Positions 39,321 through 48,190 of a stretch of DNA of 64,000 nt are shown one piece after another (position 1 is the stretch's first letter; each line of letters starts with the position of its first letter). The notes beneath the pieces were generated by a model, which saw only the letters and a program-made list of their open reading frames with translations, was not told the origin of the DNA and did no database searches. The position numbers were made by a program, and so were the translations under genes. The stretch is from Oscillospiraceae bacterium. GTDB lineage: Bacteria > Bacillota > Clostridia > Oscillospirales > Ruminococcaceae. The stretch spans positions 28,510 to 92,509 of the forward strand of contig WRLG01000008.1 in the NCBI GenBank assembly GCA_009777725.1, read 5' to 3'.

Positions 39321-41042
39321 ATGGATTTCGGTATATGGTTTTTACTCGGGGCGGCTTTGGTTTTTTTCATGCAGTCCGGCTTTGCAATGGTGGAAACGGG
39401 CTTCACGCGCGCCAAGAATGCCGCGAACATTATAATGAAAAACCTAATGGACTTTTGCTTAGGCGCGTTCGCGTTTACATTGATAGGTTTTTCGATTATG
39501 TGCGCCGAGGATTACGCGCTCGGCATGATAGGAATACCCAACTTTGGTATATTCGCCGATTTCGGCAATTTCCCTTTTTCGGACTTTGTGTTTAATCTGG
39601 TATTCTGTGCTACAGCCGCGACTATAGTGTCGGGTGCTATGGCGGAGCGGACAAAATTCAGCGCGTATATAATCTACAGCATAGCGATTACAACGGTTGT
39701 ATACCCCATTCAGGCGGGGTGGGTTTGGAATGAAAACGGCTGGCTTGCAAAGCTGGGTTACGTTGATTTCGCGGGCTCTTCCGTAATACATATGGTCGGC
39801 GGCATAACGGCGTTGATTGGCGCGTCTATGCTCGGTCCGCGTATCGGAAAATATGTTGTTGACAAAAATACGGGGAAAAAGACGGCACGCGCTATACCCG
39901 GTCACTCGCTTACATTAGGCGCGCTGGGCGTGTTTATACTCTGGTTCGGGTGGTACGGCTTCAACGGCGCGGCGGCTGAAAGCCTTTCTCAGTTAGGCTC
40001 AATTTTTCTGACGACAACTTTAGCGGCGGCGGCGGCGGCAAACGCAACCATGGTCTTTACATGGCTCAAAAACGGCAAGCCGGATGTATCCATGACATTA
40101 AACGGCGCGCTTGCGGGGCTGGTGGGGATTACGGCGGGTTGCTCGAACGTAGATGCTTTAGGCGCGATTATTATAGGTTTGGTTGCAGGTGTAATAGTAG
40201 TTATTGCGGTTGAGTTTATTGATATGAAGCTTTGCGTTGACGACCCTGTGGGTGCAATCTCCGTCCACGGCGTATGCGGTATATGGGGAACGCTGGCAGT
40301 CGGCTTGTTCGCCAGACCGATTATAGCGGGCGAGGATGTGATTTCAGATGTTACGGGCTTATTTTACGGCGGCGGCGCGGGATTGCTGGGGGTTCAGCTT
40401 TTGGGCATAATTTCTATAGCAATATGGACTGTAATAACCATGAGCATAACATTCTTACTTATAAAAAAATTTCACGGGCTTCGCGCAAGTGCGGAGGACG
40501 AAATACTTGGTCTTGACTCAACGGAGCACGGCTTGCAAAGCAGTTACGCCGACTTCCTGCCTACCGCTAACACAGATTTGAGCATATTGGGCGAGGAGTT
40601 AGGGCACAGGAATGAGGACACAGGAGTTGCGCCGCGCGTGCAAGTACCGATTGAAAAAGCGGTAACAGTAACGGATTCATCTTCGGGAGCTAAGATGACA
40701 AAGGTGACGATTATTACTAAGCCCAACAGATTCGCCGCGTTAAGAGAAGCATTTGACAGAATAGGCATTACGGGCGTAACCGTAACAAACGTAATGGGCT
40801 ACGGCGTACAGCGCGGACATACTCATACATACCGCGGAGTTCCGCTTGATTCCCCGCTGACGGGTAAAATTCAAGTTGACGCGGTAATCAGCAAAATCCC
40901 CGTATCCTTAATGGTAGAAACGGTCAAAGACGTTCTTTACACCGGGAATATAGGCGATGGCAAAATCTTTGTTTATGATGTCGAAAACGTCATAAAAGTC
41001 CGCACAGGCGAAGAAGGCTATGATGCACTTCAAGACAATTAA
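39321..41042 (+). CDS. amt-glnK: Ammonium transporter fused to a PII (GlnK-like) regulatory domain
   Basis: A 573-residue protein from ATG 39321, chosen because GAGGGG lies 9 nt upstream; the longer frame would run into the leader. Residues ~1-410 are Amt with about eleven helices, including the conserved SSVIHMVGG, PGHSLTLGALGVFILWFGWYGFN and DDPVGAISVHGVCGIWGTL. After a ~60-residue polar linker, residues ~455-570 are a PII domain (MTKVTIITKPNRFAALREAF, GITGVTVTNVMGYG, T-loop region HTHTYRGVPLD, and GDGKIFVYDVENVIKVRTGE). In separate systems GlnK plugs Amt according to 2-oxoglutarate/ATP/ADP; here the regulator is tethered. The T-loop has no Tyr at the usual uridylylation context that I can assign with confidence. 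Confidence 0.93.
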   Translation: MDFGIWFLLGAALVFFMQSGFAMVETGFTRAKNAANIIMKNLMDFCLGAFAFTLIGFSIMCAEDYALGMIGIPNFGIFADFGNFPFSDFVFNLVFCATAATIVSGAMAERTKFSAYIIYSIAITTVVYPIQAGWVWNENGWLAKLGYVDFAGSSVIHMVGGITALIGASMLGPRIGKYVVDKNTGKKTARAIPGHSLTLGALGVFILWFGWYGFNGAAAESLSQLGSIFLTTTLAAAAAANATMVFTWLKNGKPDVSMTLNGALAGLVGITAGCSNVDALGAIIIGLVAGVIVVIAVEFIDMKLCVDDPVGAISVHGVCGIWGTLAVGLFARPIIAGEDVISDVTGLFYGGGAGLLGVQLLGIISIAIWTVITMSITFLLIKKFHGLRASAEDEILGLDSTEHGLQSSYADFLPTANTDLSILGEELGHRNEDTGVAPRVQVPIEKAVTVTDSSSGAKMTKVTIITKPNRFAALREAFDRIGITGVTVTNVMGYGVQRGHTHTYRGVPLDSPLTGKIQVDAVISKIPVSLMVETVKDVLYTGNIGDGKIFVYDVENVIKVRTGEEGYDALQDN

Positions 41043-41160
41043 CAGTGAACAATGAACAATTAACAATTACAATTAGCTAATTAACAATTATATTGACAAT
41101 TTTAATAATTAATAATTAAATTGTTAATTAGTTAATTACAATTGTTCATTGTTAATTGAA
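41040..41160. repeat. R1 repeat, ~120-bp palindrome between amt and glnN
   Basis: ACAGTGAACAATGAACAATTAAC-type left arm and ...TTACAATTGTTCATTGTTAATTG right arm are inverted copies around an AT-rich centre. It begins at the amt stop codon and ends just before the glnN ribosome binding site. Confidence 0.85.
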
Positions 41161-41179
41161 AAAAATGGAGGTTTTTATA

Positions 41180-43270
41180 ATGAAAAATATGTCGGAGCTT
41201 TTCGGGAGCATGGTATTTAATGACGAGATTATGAAAGACAAACTGCCTAAGGACATCTATGCCGCGTTGAAAAAGACAATGCGGGAGGGAACTCATCTTG
41301 AATTGGACGTTGCCAATGTTGTCGCTAACGCTATGAAAGATTGGGCGTTAACCAAGGGTGCTACGCATTTTACTCACTGGTTTCAGCCTATGACGGGGAT
41401 TACTGCCGAGAAGCATGACGGCTTTATAGCTACCGCCGAGAGCGGCAAGGTGATTATGGAATTTTCGGGCAAGGCTTTAGTCAGGGGCGAGCCTGATGCC
41501 TCATCATTCCCATCGGGCGGGCTTAGGGCTACTTTTGAGGCGCGGGGTTATACCGTCTGGGATATTACCTCTTACGCCTTTATTAAAGATACAACGCTTT
41601 ATATCCCGACTGCATTCTGCTCCTACGGCGGCGAGGCACTTGACAAGAAAACGCCGCTCCTGCGCTCAATGGAGGCAATTGACAAACAGGCAAGGCGGGT
41701 TCTTGCCCTGTTCGGCAATACTGAAGTTAAGCGCGTAACCGCAAATGTAGGACCGGAACAGGAATACTTTTTGATTGACAAAGATTTTTACTTAAAACGC
41801 CCTGATTTAATCTACACGGGCAGAACCCTTTTCGGCGCGCGCCCACCCAAGGGGCAGGAGCTTGAAGACCATTATTTCGGAAGCTTAAAGCCCAGAGTCG
41901 CCGCTTTTATGAAAGAGCTTGATGAGGAGCTTTGGAAGCTGGGGGTTTGCTCCAAAACAAAGCACAACGAAGTCGCGCCTGCACAGCATGAGCTTGCACC
42001 GATTTACGCGACGACTAACATAGCAACCGACCATAACCAAATTACTATGGAGATGATGAAGACCGTTGCGGGGCGGCACGGATTAGTATGTTTGCTACAT
42101 GAAAAGCCTTTTGCGGGGATTAACGGAAGCGGCAAACACAACAACTGGTCAATTTCAACCGATACGGGGTTGAACCTTTTAGAGCCGGGCAAAACCCCGC
42201 ATGATAACGCGCAATTTTTGCTCTTCTTGGCGGCGGTCATAAAGGCTGTTGATAAATACCAAGATTTGCTTAGGGTATCGGCGGCAAGCGCGGGTAACGA
42301 CCATAGGTTGGGCGCGAATGAAGCCCCGCCCGCAATCGTTTCAATGTTTTTAGGCGAAGAATTAACGGAAATCCTTGAAGCGATTGAAAAGGGTGCTGAA
42401 TATCATAACTGCGAGCGGGTTAAAATGGAAATCGGCGTTACGGCTCTGCCGCATTTCCGCAAAGATACAACTGACCGCAACCGAACATCGCCTTTTGCGT
42501 TTACGGGGAATAAATTTGAATTCCGCATGCTGGGTTCGGCTTTTTCCGTTGCGGGTCCTAACATTGTTTTGAACACTGCCGTTGCTGAAATATTGAGCGA
42601 ATTTGCAGGTATTCTCGAAAAAACAGCTGATTTTACCGCTGATTTAACCGCCATTGTCAAAGATACGGTAAGCAACCATAAACGCATTATCTTCAACGGC
42701 AATAATTACGCCCCCGAATGGGTGACGGAGGCGGAGGGCAGGGGGCTTTCAAACCTTAAAACAACAATCGATGCGCTCCCCGAATTTATAACCAAAAAGA
42801 GCGAAGAATTGTTTACAAAGCATGGCGTTTTCTCGTGCTCGGAGTTACATTCGCGTTATGAAATTCTTATGGAGAGTTATTGCAAAACTGTCCGCATTGA
42901 AGCTTTGACTATGGTTGATATGACAAAGCGGGAGATTATCCCTTCTGTAATAGCCCAGCAAAATGAGCTTGCCGAATTGCTGGAGCGCAAGCAGGCTTTG
43001 AGCGGCGATTCGTTTGACATAACTTTAGAGCAAGAGCTTTTAACAAATATTTCAAAGCGTTCTACCTGCCTGTGGAAAAAATTAACTGCTCTTGAAAATA
43101 TTTTAATAGAATCAGATTACGACTGTGTTTTGGCAGAGGGCAATTATTATAAAAACAAAGTAATCCCCGCCATGACGGAGCTTAGGCTGACAGCTGATGA
43201 GCTTGAAACCCTAACAGCCAAAAAGCATTGGAATCTGCCGACATATGCTGAACTTCTTTACAGCGTTTAG
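41180..43270 (+). CDS. glnN: Glutamine synthetase, type III
   Basis: A 696-residue GSIII enzyme making glutamine from glutamate, ammonia and ATP. ATG 41180 has GGAGG 8 nt upstream. Family motifs are SSFPSGGLRATFEARGYTVWD, NVGPEQEYFLID (metal-binding Glu residues), KTKHNEVAPAQHELAPIY, KPFAGINGSGKHNNWS and FRKDTTDRNRTSPFAFTGNKFEFR. The length is typical of GSIII (~700) and well above type I (~440). It follows amt-glnK after a long R1 palindrome, so uptake and assimilation of ammonium are paired and may be cotranscribed. Confidence 0.97.
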   Translation: MKNMSELFGSMVFNDEIMKDKLPKDIYAALKKTMREGTHLELDVANVVANAMKDWALTKGATHFTHWFQPMTGITAEKHDGFIATAESGKVIMEFSGKALVRGEPDASSFPSGGLRATFEARGYTVWDITSYAFIKDTTLYIPTAFCSYGGEALDKKTPLLRSMEAIDKQARRVLALFGNTEVKRVTANVGPEQEYFLIDKDFYLKRPDLIYTGRTLFGARPPKGQELEDHYFGSLKPRVAAFMKELDEELWKLGVCSKTKHNEVAPAQHELAPIYATTNIATDHNQITMEMMKTVAGRHGLVCLLHEKPFAGINGSGKHNNWSISTDTGLNLLEPGKTPHDNAQFLLFLAAVIKAVDKYQDLLRVSAASAGNDHRLGANEAPPAIVSMFLGEELTEILEAIEKGAEYHNCERVKMEIGVTALPHFRKDTTDRNRTSPFAFTGNKFEFRMLGSAFSVAGPNIVLNTAVAEILSEFAGILEKTADFTADLTAIVKDTVSNHKRIIFNGNNYAPEWVTEAEGRGLSNLKTTIDALPEFITKKSEELFTKHGVFSCSELHSRYEILMESYCKTVRIEALTMVDMTKREIIPSVIAQQNELAELLERKQALSGDSFDITLEQELLTNISKRSTCLWKKLTALENILIESDYDCVLAEGNYYKNKVIPAMTELRLTADELETLTAKKHWNLPTYAELLYSV

Positions 43271-43278
43271 CCAGCCTT

Positions 43279-43410
43279 CCACCCCGTCAGTCATCCCCCG
43301 CCAGTCCTCCCCCCGTCAGCTTCGCTGACACCCCCCTCCGGGAGGGGGGCAAACCCCTTGCCTCCCTCTTTGAGGGAGGTGTCACCCGCAGGTGACGGTG
43401 GGAGCGAAGA
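43279..43410. repeat. GC-rich palindromic repeat cluster (R4)
   Basis: Successive hairpins: GTCAGC/GCTGAC (43315-43329), CCCCCCTCC/GGAGGGGGG (43331-43349), CCTCCCTC/GAGGGAGG (43361-43379) and GTCACC/GGTGAC (43381-43396). A related GC-rich sequence ends the window at 63893-64000. No gene lies in this 206-nt gap. Confidence 0.8.
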
Positions 43411-43476
43411 GCATAGGAAGTTGAGGGAAAAAGGGAAAATCGGCAAATATAATAAAAACTCACAGGGGAAAATAGT

Positions 43477-44208
43477 ATGAATAATATGATTTGCAATAAT
43501 ACTTGTCAATCGGTTTTATATGAGGGTAAATCAAAACTTATCTGTAAAGGCATTGACGATGACAGCCTTATAATCCGATATAAAGATACCCTAACGGCGT
43601 TTAACGGTGAGAAAAAAGAGGTTTTGAGCGGTAAGGGGAAGTTAAACGCCGCAATATCGAATCTGCTCTATGACTACCTTGAAAAAAACGGCATTGAAAC
43701 CCATATTATAAGGCAGATTGACGAAACCTCAACCCTTGTAAAAAAAGCGGATATTGTTATGGTTGAAGTCATTGTCCGCAACATAGCGGCGGGGAGCTTT
43801 TCAAAAAAATACGGAGTAGCCGAGGGTACGCCGCTTAAAAATACAACCGTTGAATTCAGCGTAAAAAGCGATAAATTAGGCGACCCGCTAATTAATGCAA
43901 GCCAGATTACCGCTATAGGGCTTGCAGCAAAACAAGAGCTTGATGAAATGGTTGAGAAAGCGTTGTTAATCAATACTCTGGTGCGGGCTTTGTTTAAAAA
44001 GGCGGGGATTACGCTTGTAGATTTCAAGCTTGAATTCGGCAGGTATAAAGGGCGGCTTATTTTATGTGATGAAATCTCCCCCGATTCCTGCCGCCTTTGG
44101 GCTGAAGATACAGGCAATAAATTGGATAAAGACCTTTTTAGGCAAGATTTAGGCGATGTTCTTGACGGGTACAGAAAAGTGCTTTTTCAATTAACAATGA
44201 ACAATTAA
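43477..44208 (+). CDS. purC: Phosphoribosylaminoimidazole-succinocarboxamide synthase
   Basis: A 243-residue ATP-dependent ligase of purine synthesis that joins CAIR and aspartate. Motifs YEGKSKLICKG near the N-terminus, VRNIAAGSFSKKYGVAEGT, and LVDFKLEFGRYKGRLILCDEISPDSCRLW are diagnostic. The C-terminal LFQLTMNN is encoded by an R1 repeat that also provides the stop. The upstream 200 nt hold the R4 palindromes, so its promoter is not obvious. Confidence 0.96.
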   Translation: MNNMICNNTCQSVLYEGKSKLICKGIDDDSLIIRYKDTLTAFNGEKKEVLSGKGKLNAAISNLLYDYLEKNGIETHIIRQIDETSTLVKKADIVMVEVIVRNIAAGSFSKKYGVAEGTPLKNTTVEFSVKSDKLGDPLINASQITAIGLAAKQELDEMVEKALLINTLVRALFKKAGITLVDFKLEFGRYKGRLILCDEISPDSCRLWAEDTGNKLDKDLFRQDLGDVLDGYRKVLFQLTMNN

Positions 44209-44215
44209 CAGTTAT
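44190..44215 (+). repeat. R1 repeat at the purC 3' end
   Basis: CAATTAACAATGAACAATTAACAG encodes the last residues and stop of purC and separates it from the convergent retropepsin-like gene. Confidence 0.75.
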
Positions 44216-44607
44216 ATTCTTCTTTTTAATGTAACAACATTCTCATCAAAATCAACGCTGAAATTGAATAATCTAAGAACATTCATTCCGAGAATACCGT
44301 CAATTTTATAATTATCAAGAAATCCGTTTGAGTGGGCTATTATGTCGTTTAGCTCAATGTTTCCAACCTTAAGCTTGGGTATTTTTACTTCACTTGCAGT
44401 CAAGTCGCCTCCGCCTGTTCTTACAGTTATAGGCTTGCTATTGGTAAGGTAGCCCAAACGGCTTAGGGTAGAATCAGAAAACGTAGTTGTTTTTGCACCT
44501 GTATCAACCATTACAATAATATTCTGATATTTGCTTTGGGATACATTCCAAAATAAAATATCAGTATATATTAAATCATTTATTGTGGTTATACCTAATT
44601 TTTCCAT
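44212..44607 (-). CDS. Retropepsin-like (clan AA) aspartic protease
   Basis: A 131-residue single-domain protein with the aspartic protease signature VMVDTGAKTTTFSDSTL (catalytic Asp-Thr-Gly near residue 33), a flap-like GGGDLTASEVKIPKLKVGNIEL, and the hydrophobic-hydrophobic-Gly motif DGILGMNVLRLFNFSVDF. These small bacterial retropepsin-like proteins act as dimers; substrates are mostly unknown. It abuts a 74-residue partner gene, which it follows without a gap. No signal peptide is seen. Confidence 0.85.
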   Translation of the reverse strand: MEKLGITTINDLIYTDILFWNVSQSKYQNIIVMVDTGAKTTTFSDSTLSRLGYLTNSKPITVRTGGGDLTASEVKIPKLKVGNIELNDIIAHSNGFLDNYKIDGILGMNVLRLFNFSVDFDENVVTLKRRI

Positions 44608-44831
44608 TATAATAAAAAACCTCCTGCCATTTCTTGAAAGCTACCAATATATCTGTAATAAGGCTCGTCATAATCACAATTAGCCCAAACATCAAGCACA
44701 GGCTCTTTTTCTGCGCTGGCTGCAATAACCTCCCCCCCTATAACGCTGTGATATTGGCTCTTTTTACAATTAATCATACAAACAAAATTTCCGTCATATT
44801 TCTTTTCAATTTCTTCCATAGTTTGGTACAT
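44607..44831 (-). CDS. Small hypothetical protein paired with the retropepsin-like protease
   Basis: A 74-residue protein starting MYQTMEEIEKKYDGNFVCMI; AGGGGGA lies ~6 nt upstream on the minus strand, so ATG 44831 is the start. It contains two cysteines, a GGEVIAA turn and ends GGFLL. A clear paralogue (72 residues, same start and same GGFLL end) is encoded at 57365-57583. The gene is immediately followed by the retropepsin gene, and it could be a substrate, inhibitor or partner. The family is not known to me by name. Confidence 0.75.
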   Translation of the reverse strand: MYQTMEEIEKKYDGNFVCMINCKKSQYHSVIGGEVIAASAEKEPVLDVWANCDYDEPYYRYIGSFQEMAGGFLL

Positions 44832-44941
44832 GGTTAATCCCCCTTTTTTAAAAATTATAGCATATTGATTAATAATTGTCAAGTGGTTTGACTGGCTGTT
44901 GAGCATGAGTATTTTAAAAATTATTATAAGCAAAGGAGTTT

Positions 44942-46333
44942 ATGATTAGAATGTCAAATAAATATAAAAACCCATTATGCGAGCGTTATGCAAGCGAGAA
45001 AATGCAGAATATATTTTCCGATGATGTTAAGTTTTCAACTTGGCGCAAACTTTGGGTTGCTCTTGCCGAGAGCCAGAGGGAATTGGGGCTGAATATCAGC
45101 GAAGAGCAGATTAATGAAATGAAAGAGCATATAAATGATATTGATTATAAAAAAGCGGCTGAATATGAGCGTATAACACAGCATGATGTTATGGCGCATA
45201 TACTTACTTACGGCGAGCAATGCCCTAAAGCAAAGCCGATTATACATCTGGGGGCAACCTCATGCTATGTCGGCGATAATGCCGATATAATCATCATGCG
45301 TTCTGCCCTTATGAGGGTGAGGGAATTGCTTGTTAACGCTATGCTTGCGCTTAGTGATTTTGCACAGCGTTATAAGGCTCTGCCCTGCCTTGCCTATACG
45401 CATTTTCAAGCGGCGCAACCGACTACAGTAGGCAAGCGCGCCGCTCTTTGGCTTTACGATTTAAGCTTAGACCTTGAACAGCTTGACTTTATTCTTGGCA
45501 ATCTAAAGTTGTTAGGCTGTAAAGGCACTACGGGCACGGCGGCAAGCTTCCTAACCCTTTTTGACGGCGACAAGGGTAAAGTAAAAGACCTTGACAGGAA
45601 AATCGCCGAAAAAACAGGCTTTGAAAAAACCCAACCCGTCAGCGGGCAGACGTATTCGCGCAAGGTCGATTTTCAAGTCCTGTCCGTACTATCGGGTATA
45701 GCGCAGAGCGCGCATAAATTTTCTAATGATATTCGGCTTTTATCTCATTTAAAAGAGGTTGATGAGCCGTTTGAGGAGGGGCAGGTTGGTTCAAGTGCTA
45801 TGGCGTATAAGCGCAACCCTATGAGGAGCGAAAGGCTTGCTTCTTTGGCTAGGCTCGTCACGGTAGGGGCTTTGAACCCCGCATTAACTGCTTGCGGGCA
45901 GTGGTTTGAGCGGACTTTAGACGATTCCGCAAACAGGCGCATCGCAAACCCCGAAGCTTTTCTGGCAGTTGACGGCATATTGCTGTTATATATCAATATC
46001 ATAAGCGGATTAACCGTATACCCGAAAGTAATTGAGAAGCATTTGAATGAAGAGCTTCCCTTTATGGCAACGGAAAATATATTAATGCACTGCGTAAAAA
46101 AAGGCGGCGACAGACAGCTGCTTCACGAGCGCATACGAATCCATTCAACCCAAACCGCTAAAGAAAATAAACAAAACAGCTCTGAAAATGACCTGCTCTC
46201 AAAGATTTTAAACGACCCTATATTCAATATAACACAAGAAGACTTAGACAGTCTCATGAGCATTGAAAATTTCACAGGCATGGCAAAAGAGCAGACGGAA
46301 GAGTTTTTGGGTCAATTAACAATTAACAATTAA
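44942..46333 (+). CDS. purB: Adenylosuccinate lyase
   Basis: A 463-residue fumarase/aspartase-superfamily lyase acting twice in purine synthesis (SAICAR to AICAR, and adenylosuccinate to AMP). Diagnostic motifs are TQHDVMAHI, HLGATSCYVGDNAD and the signature loop GSSAMAYKRNPMRSE near residue 285. AAAGGAG precedes; ATG 44942 is 3 nt and ATG 44951 12 nt from it, so the exact start is open. The C-terminal GQLTINN comes from an R1 repeat that gives the stop. purB and purA are adjacent. Confidence 0.96.
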   Translation: MIRMSNKYKNPLCERYASEKMQNIFSDDVKFSTWRKLWVALAESQRELGLNISEEQINEMKEHINDIDYKKAAEYERITQHDVMAHILTYGEQCPKAKPIIHLGATSCYVGDNADIIIMRSALMRVRELLVNAMLALSDFAQRYKALPCLAYTHFQAAQPTTVGKRAALWLYDLSLDLEQLDFILGNLKLLGCKGTTGTAASFLTLFDGDKGKVKDLDRKIAEKTGFEKTQPVSGQTYSRKVDFQVLSVLSGIAQSAHKFSNDIRLLSHLKEVDEPFEEGQVGSSAMAYKRNPMRSERLASLARLVTVGALNPALTACGQWFERTLDDSANRRIANPEAFLAVDGILLLYINIISGLTVYPKVIEKHLNEELPFMATENILMHCVKKGGDRQLLHERIRIHSTQTAKENKQNSSENDLLSKILNDPIFNITQEDLDSLMSIENFTGMAKEQTEEFLGQLTINN

Positions 46334-46347
46334 CAGTGAACAATGAA
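46311..46347 (+). repeat. R1 repeat at the purB 3' end
   Basis: CAATTAACAATTAACAATTAACAGTG array encoding the last residues and stop of purB, followed by a TCGGCTTCGCCGA palindrome (about 46352-46364) like that in other copies. Confidence 0.75.
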
Positions 46348-46445
46348 TGTGTCGGCTTCGCCGACGGATTTAAAATAGTTTAGCTGTGCATGTAGTTTAA
46401 CCGTTAACATAAACTGATTAAAATGTTACGCCAAGGGCGTAACTC

Positions 46446-46482
46446 CGAAATTGTTAACTGTTAATTGTTCATTGTTCATTAT
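46446..46482 (+). repeat. R1 repeat upstream of purA
   Basis: AAATTGTTAACTGTTAATTGTTCATTG array in the orientation opposite to the one at the purB end. It ends a few bases before AAAAAGGGGGA of purA. The ~100 nt between the two arrays hold only the short palindrome and no gene. Confidence 0.75.
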
Positions 46483-46500
46483 AAAAAGGGGGATTTTGTT

Positions 46501-47763
46501 ATGCTAACTGCAATAGTCGGCGTGAATTGGGGTGATGAGGGCAAGGGGCGGATGGTAGACCTGCTCTCACGGGATTATGACGTGATTTGCCGTTATCAAG
46601 GCGGCAATAATGCGGGGCATACGGTAGTGAATGAAAAGGGCAAGTTTAAGCTGAATCTGCTGCCATCGGGGATTCTGCGCGAGGATACGGTAAATATAAT
46701 GGGCGGCGGCATGGTAATTGACCTTGAACATCTATGCGGGGAAATTGCTTCTCTTACCGAAAAGGGTATTGCCGTAAGACCTGAAAATCTAAAAATAAGC
46801 GACAAAGCTTTTATTTGTATGCCCTTTCATGTTGAGCAGGATATTATGGAGGAGGAACGCCTCGGCAATAAAAAATACGGCTCAACAAGGCGCGGCATAG
46901 CCCCCGTTTACGGTGATAAATACATGAAAAAGGGCTTGCGAATGGGTGACCTGTATAATCTTGAAGCCCTAAAATTAAAGCTTGCGGACATAATTGAGTG
47001 GAAAGAATCTCACGCCTTACGCCTAAACCCTCAATCCTCGTTTACATGGCTTTGCGAATACGGGGGGCGGCTTTTGCCATATATTACAAATGCGGGGGAA
47101 TATTTGAGCAATTGCGTTAAAAGCGGCAGGGATATTCTTTTTGAGGCTCAATTGGGCGCGCTTAGGGATATTGATTACGGCATCTACCCGTATACAACCT
47201 CATCTCAAACACTGGCGGCTTATGCGCCAATCGGCGCGGGTATACCCGGCGTTGGGCTTGACACGGTTGTCGGGGTTATGAAAGCGTATTCAAGCTGTGT
47301 CGGCGAGGGGGCTTTTACGGCGGAGCTTTTCGGCGAGCAGGGGGACGCACTTCGCGAAGCAGGTGCCGAATACGGCGCGGCTACGGGCAGACCAAGGCGT
47401 GTAGGTGGTTTTGACGTACCTGCCAGCCGCTACGGAATCAGCGTTCAAGGCTGTGATGAAATCGCCTTGACTAAGCTTGACGTTTTGTCATATATGGACA
47501 AAATACCCGTCTGCGTTGCGTATGAAATTGACGGCAAGAGGGTTGAGGATTTCCCGTCCGGCGAGGAATTAGCCAAAGCAAAGCCGATTTATCAAGAGCT
47601 TGACGGATTCAAAGCAGACATATCAAAATGCCGCACCTTTGAGGATTTGCCGAAAGAGGCTGCCCAATACATAAGATTCATTGAAAAAGCCGTCAACTGT
47701 AAAATAAAATACGTATCGGTAGGCGCGAATCGCGAAGAATATTTAACAATTGATAATCAATAA
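46501..47763 (+). CDS. purA: Adenylosuccinate synthetase
   Basis: A 420-residue GTP-dependent enzyme joining IMP and aspartate. The start is ATG 46501 with AGGGGGA upstream. GTP-site GVNWGDEGKGRMVDLL and QGGNNAGHTVV are near the N-terminus; YGSTRRGIAPVYGDK and TGRPRRVGGFDV follow. The C-terminal residues EYLTIDNQ lie in R1-like sequence. It acts just before the second purB reaction, and the two genes are adjacent. Confidence 0.97.
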   Translation: MLTAIVGVNWGDEGKGRMVDLLSRDYDVICRYQGGNNAGHTVVNEKGKFKLNLLPSGILREDTVNIMGGGMVIDLEHLCGEIASLTEKGIAVRPENLKISDKAFICMPFHVEQDIMEEERLGNKKYGSTRRGIAPVYGDKYMKKGLRMGDLYNLEALKLKLADIIEWKESHALRLNPQSSFTWLCEYGGRLLPYITNAGEYLSNCVKSGRDILFEAQLGALRDIDYGIYPYTTSSQTLAAYAPIGAGIPGVGLDTVVGVMKAYSSCVGEGAFTAELFGEQGDALREAGAEYGAATGRPRRVGGFDVPASRYGISVQGCDEIALTKLDVLSYMDKIPVCVAYEIDGKRVEDFPSGEELAKAKPIYQELDGFKADISKCRTFEDLPKEAAQYIRFIEKAVNCKIKYVSVGANREEYLTIDNQ

Positions 47764-47790
47764 TATGAAGCCGGATTTTTCTGTTTTTGC

Positions 47791-47820
47791 TTGACAAATA
47801 TTAATTTTATTTGTTATAAT
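47791..47820 (+). promoter_or_regulatory. Promoter of the MNT-HEPN module
   Basis: TTGACA (47791-47796), 18 nt, TATAAT (47815-47820). Confidence 0.85.
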
Positions 47821-47866
47821 TAACTAAACAAACTAAAAATAACAAAGCAAATGAGGGGGAATGATT

Positions 47867-48190
47867 ATGTATGCCGAAACCGAAATTAAAAGACTTGCTG
47901 AAAAGCTTGTTGATAAATTCAATCCCGAAAAAGTAATTGTCTTCGGTTCTCAAGCAAAAGGAACAGCGGATGAAAAGAGCGATATTGATTTTTGCGTTGT
48001 AGCTGATGTAGAGAATAGCGACAAACGAAAAATCAGAGGAGATATACATTCTTATTTGATATGGGACTGCGATTCAGAGCTTCCGTTGGATATACTGCTC
48101 TATACATCTTTTGAATGGGCTAAACGACAAGATGACCGCGGAGATTTTGCTCATATTATTAAAAGAAATGGGGTTGTTTTGCATGGCTGA
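47867..48190 (+). CDS. mntA: MNT-domain nucleotidyltransferase (antitoxin of MNT-HEPN pair)
   Basis: A 107-residue minimal nucleotidyltransferase with the GSxxxGxxxxxSDxD pattern (VIVFGSQAKGTADEKSDIDF) plus a third acidic position in LPLDILLY. In MNT-HEPN modules such proteins AMPylate and silence the HEPN ribonuclease. ATG 47867 has GAGGGGGA about 6 nt upstream; 47861 would be too close. It overlaps the HEPN gene by 8 nt and has its own promoter, so it is an independent cassette between purA and glmS. Confidence 0.88.
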   Translation: MYAETEIKRLAEKLVDKFNPEKVIVFGSQAKGTADEKSDIDFCVVADVENSDKRKIRGDIHSYLIWDCDSELPLDILLYTSFEWAKRQDDRGDFAHIIKRNGVVLHG

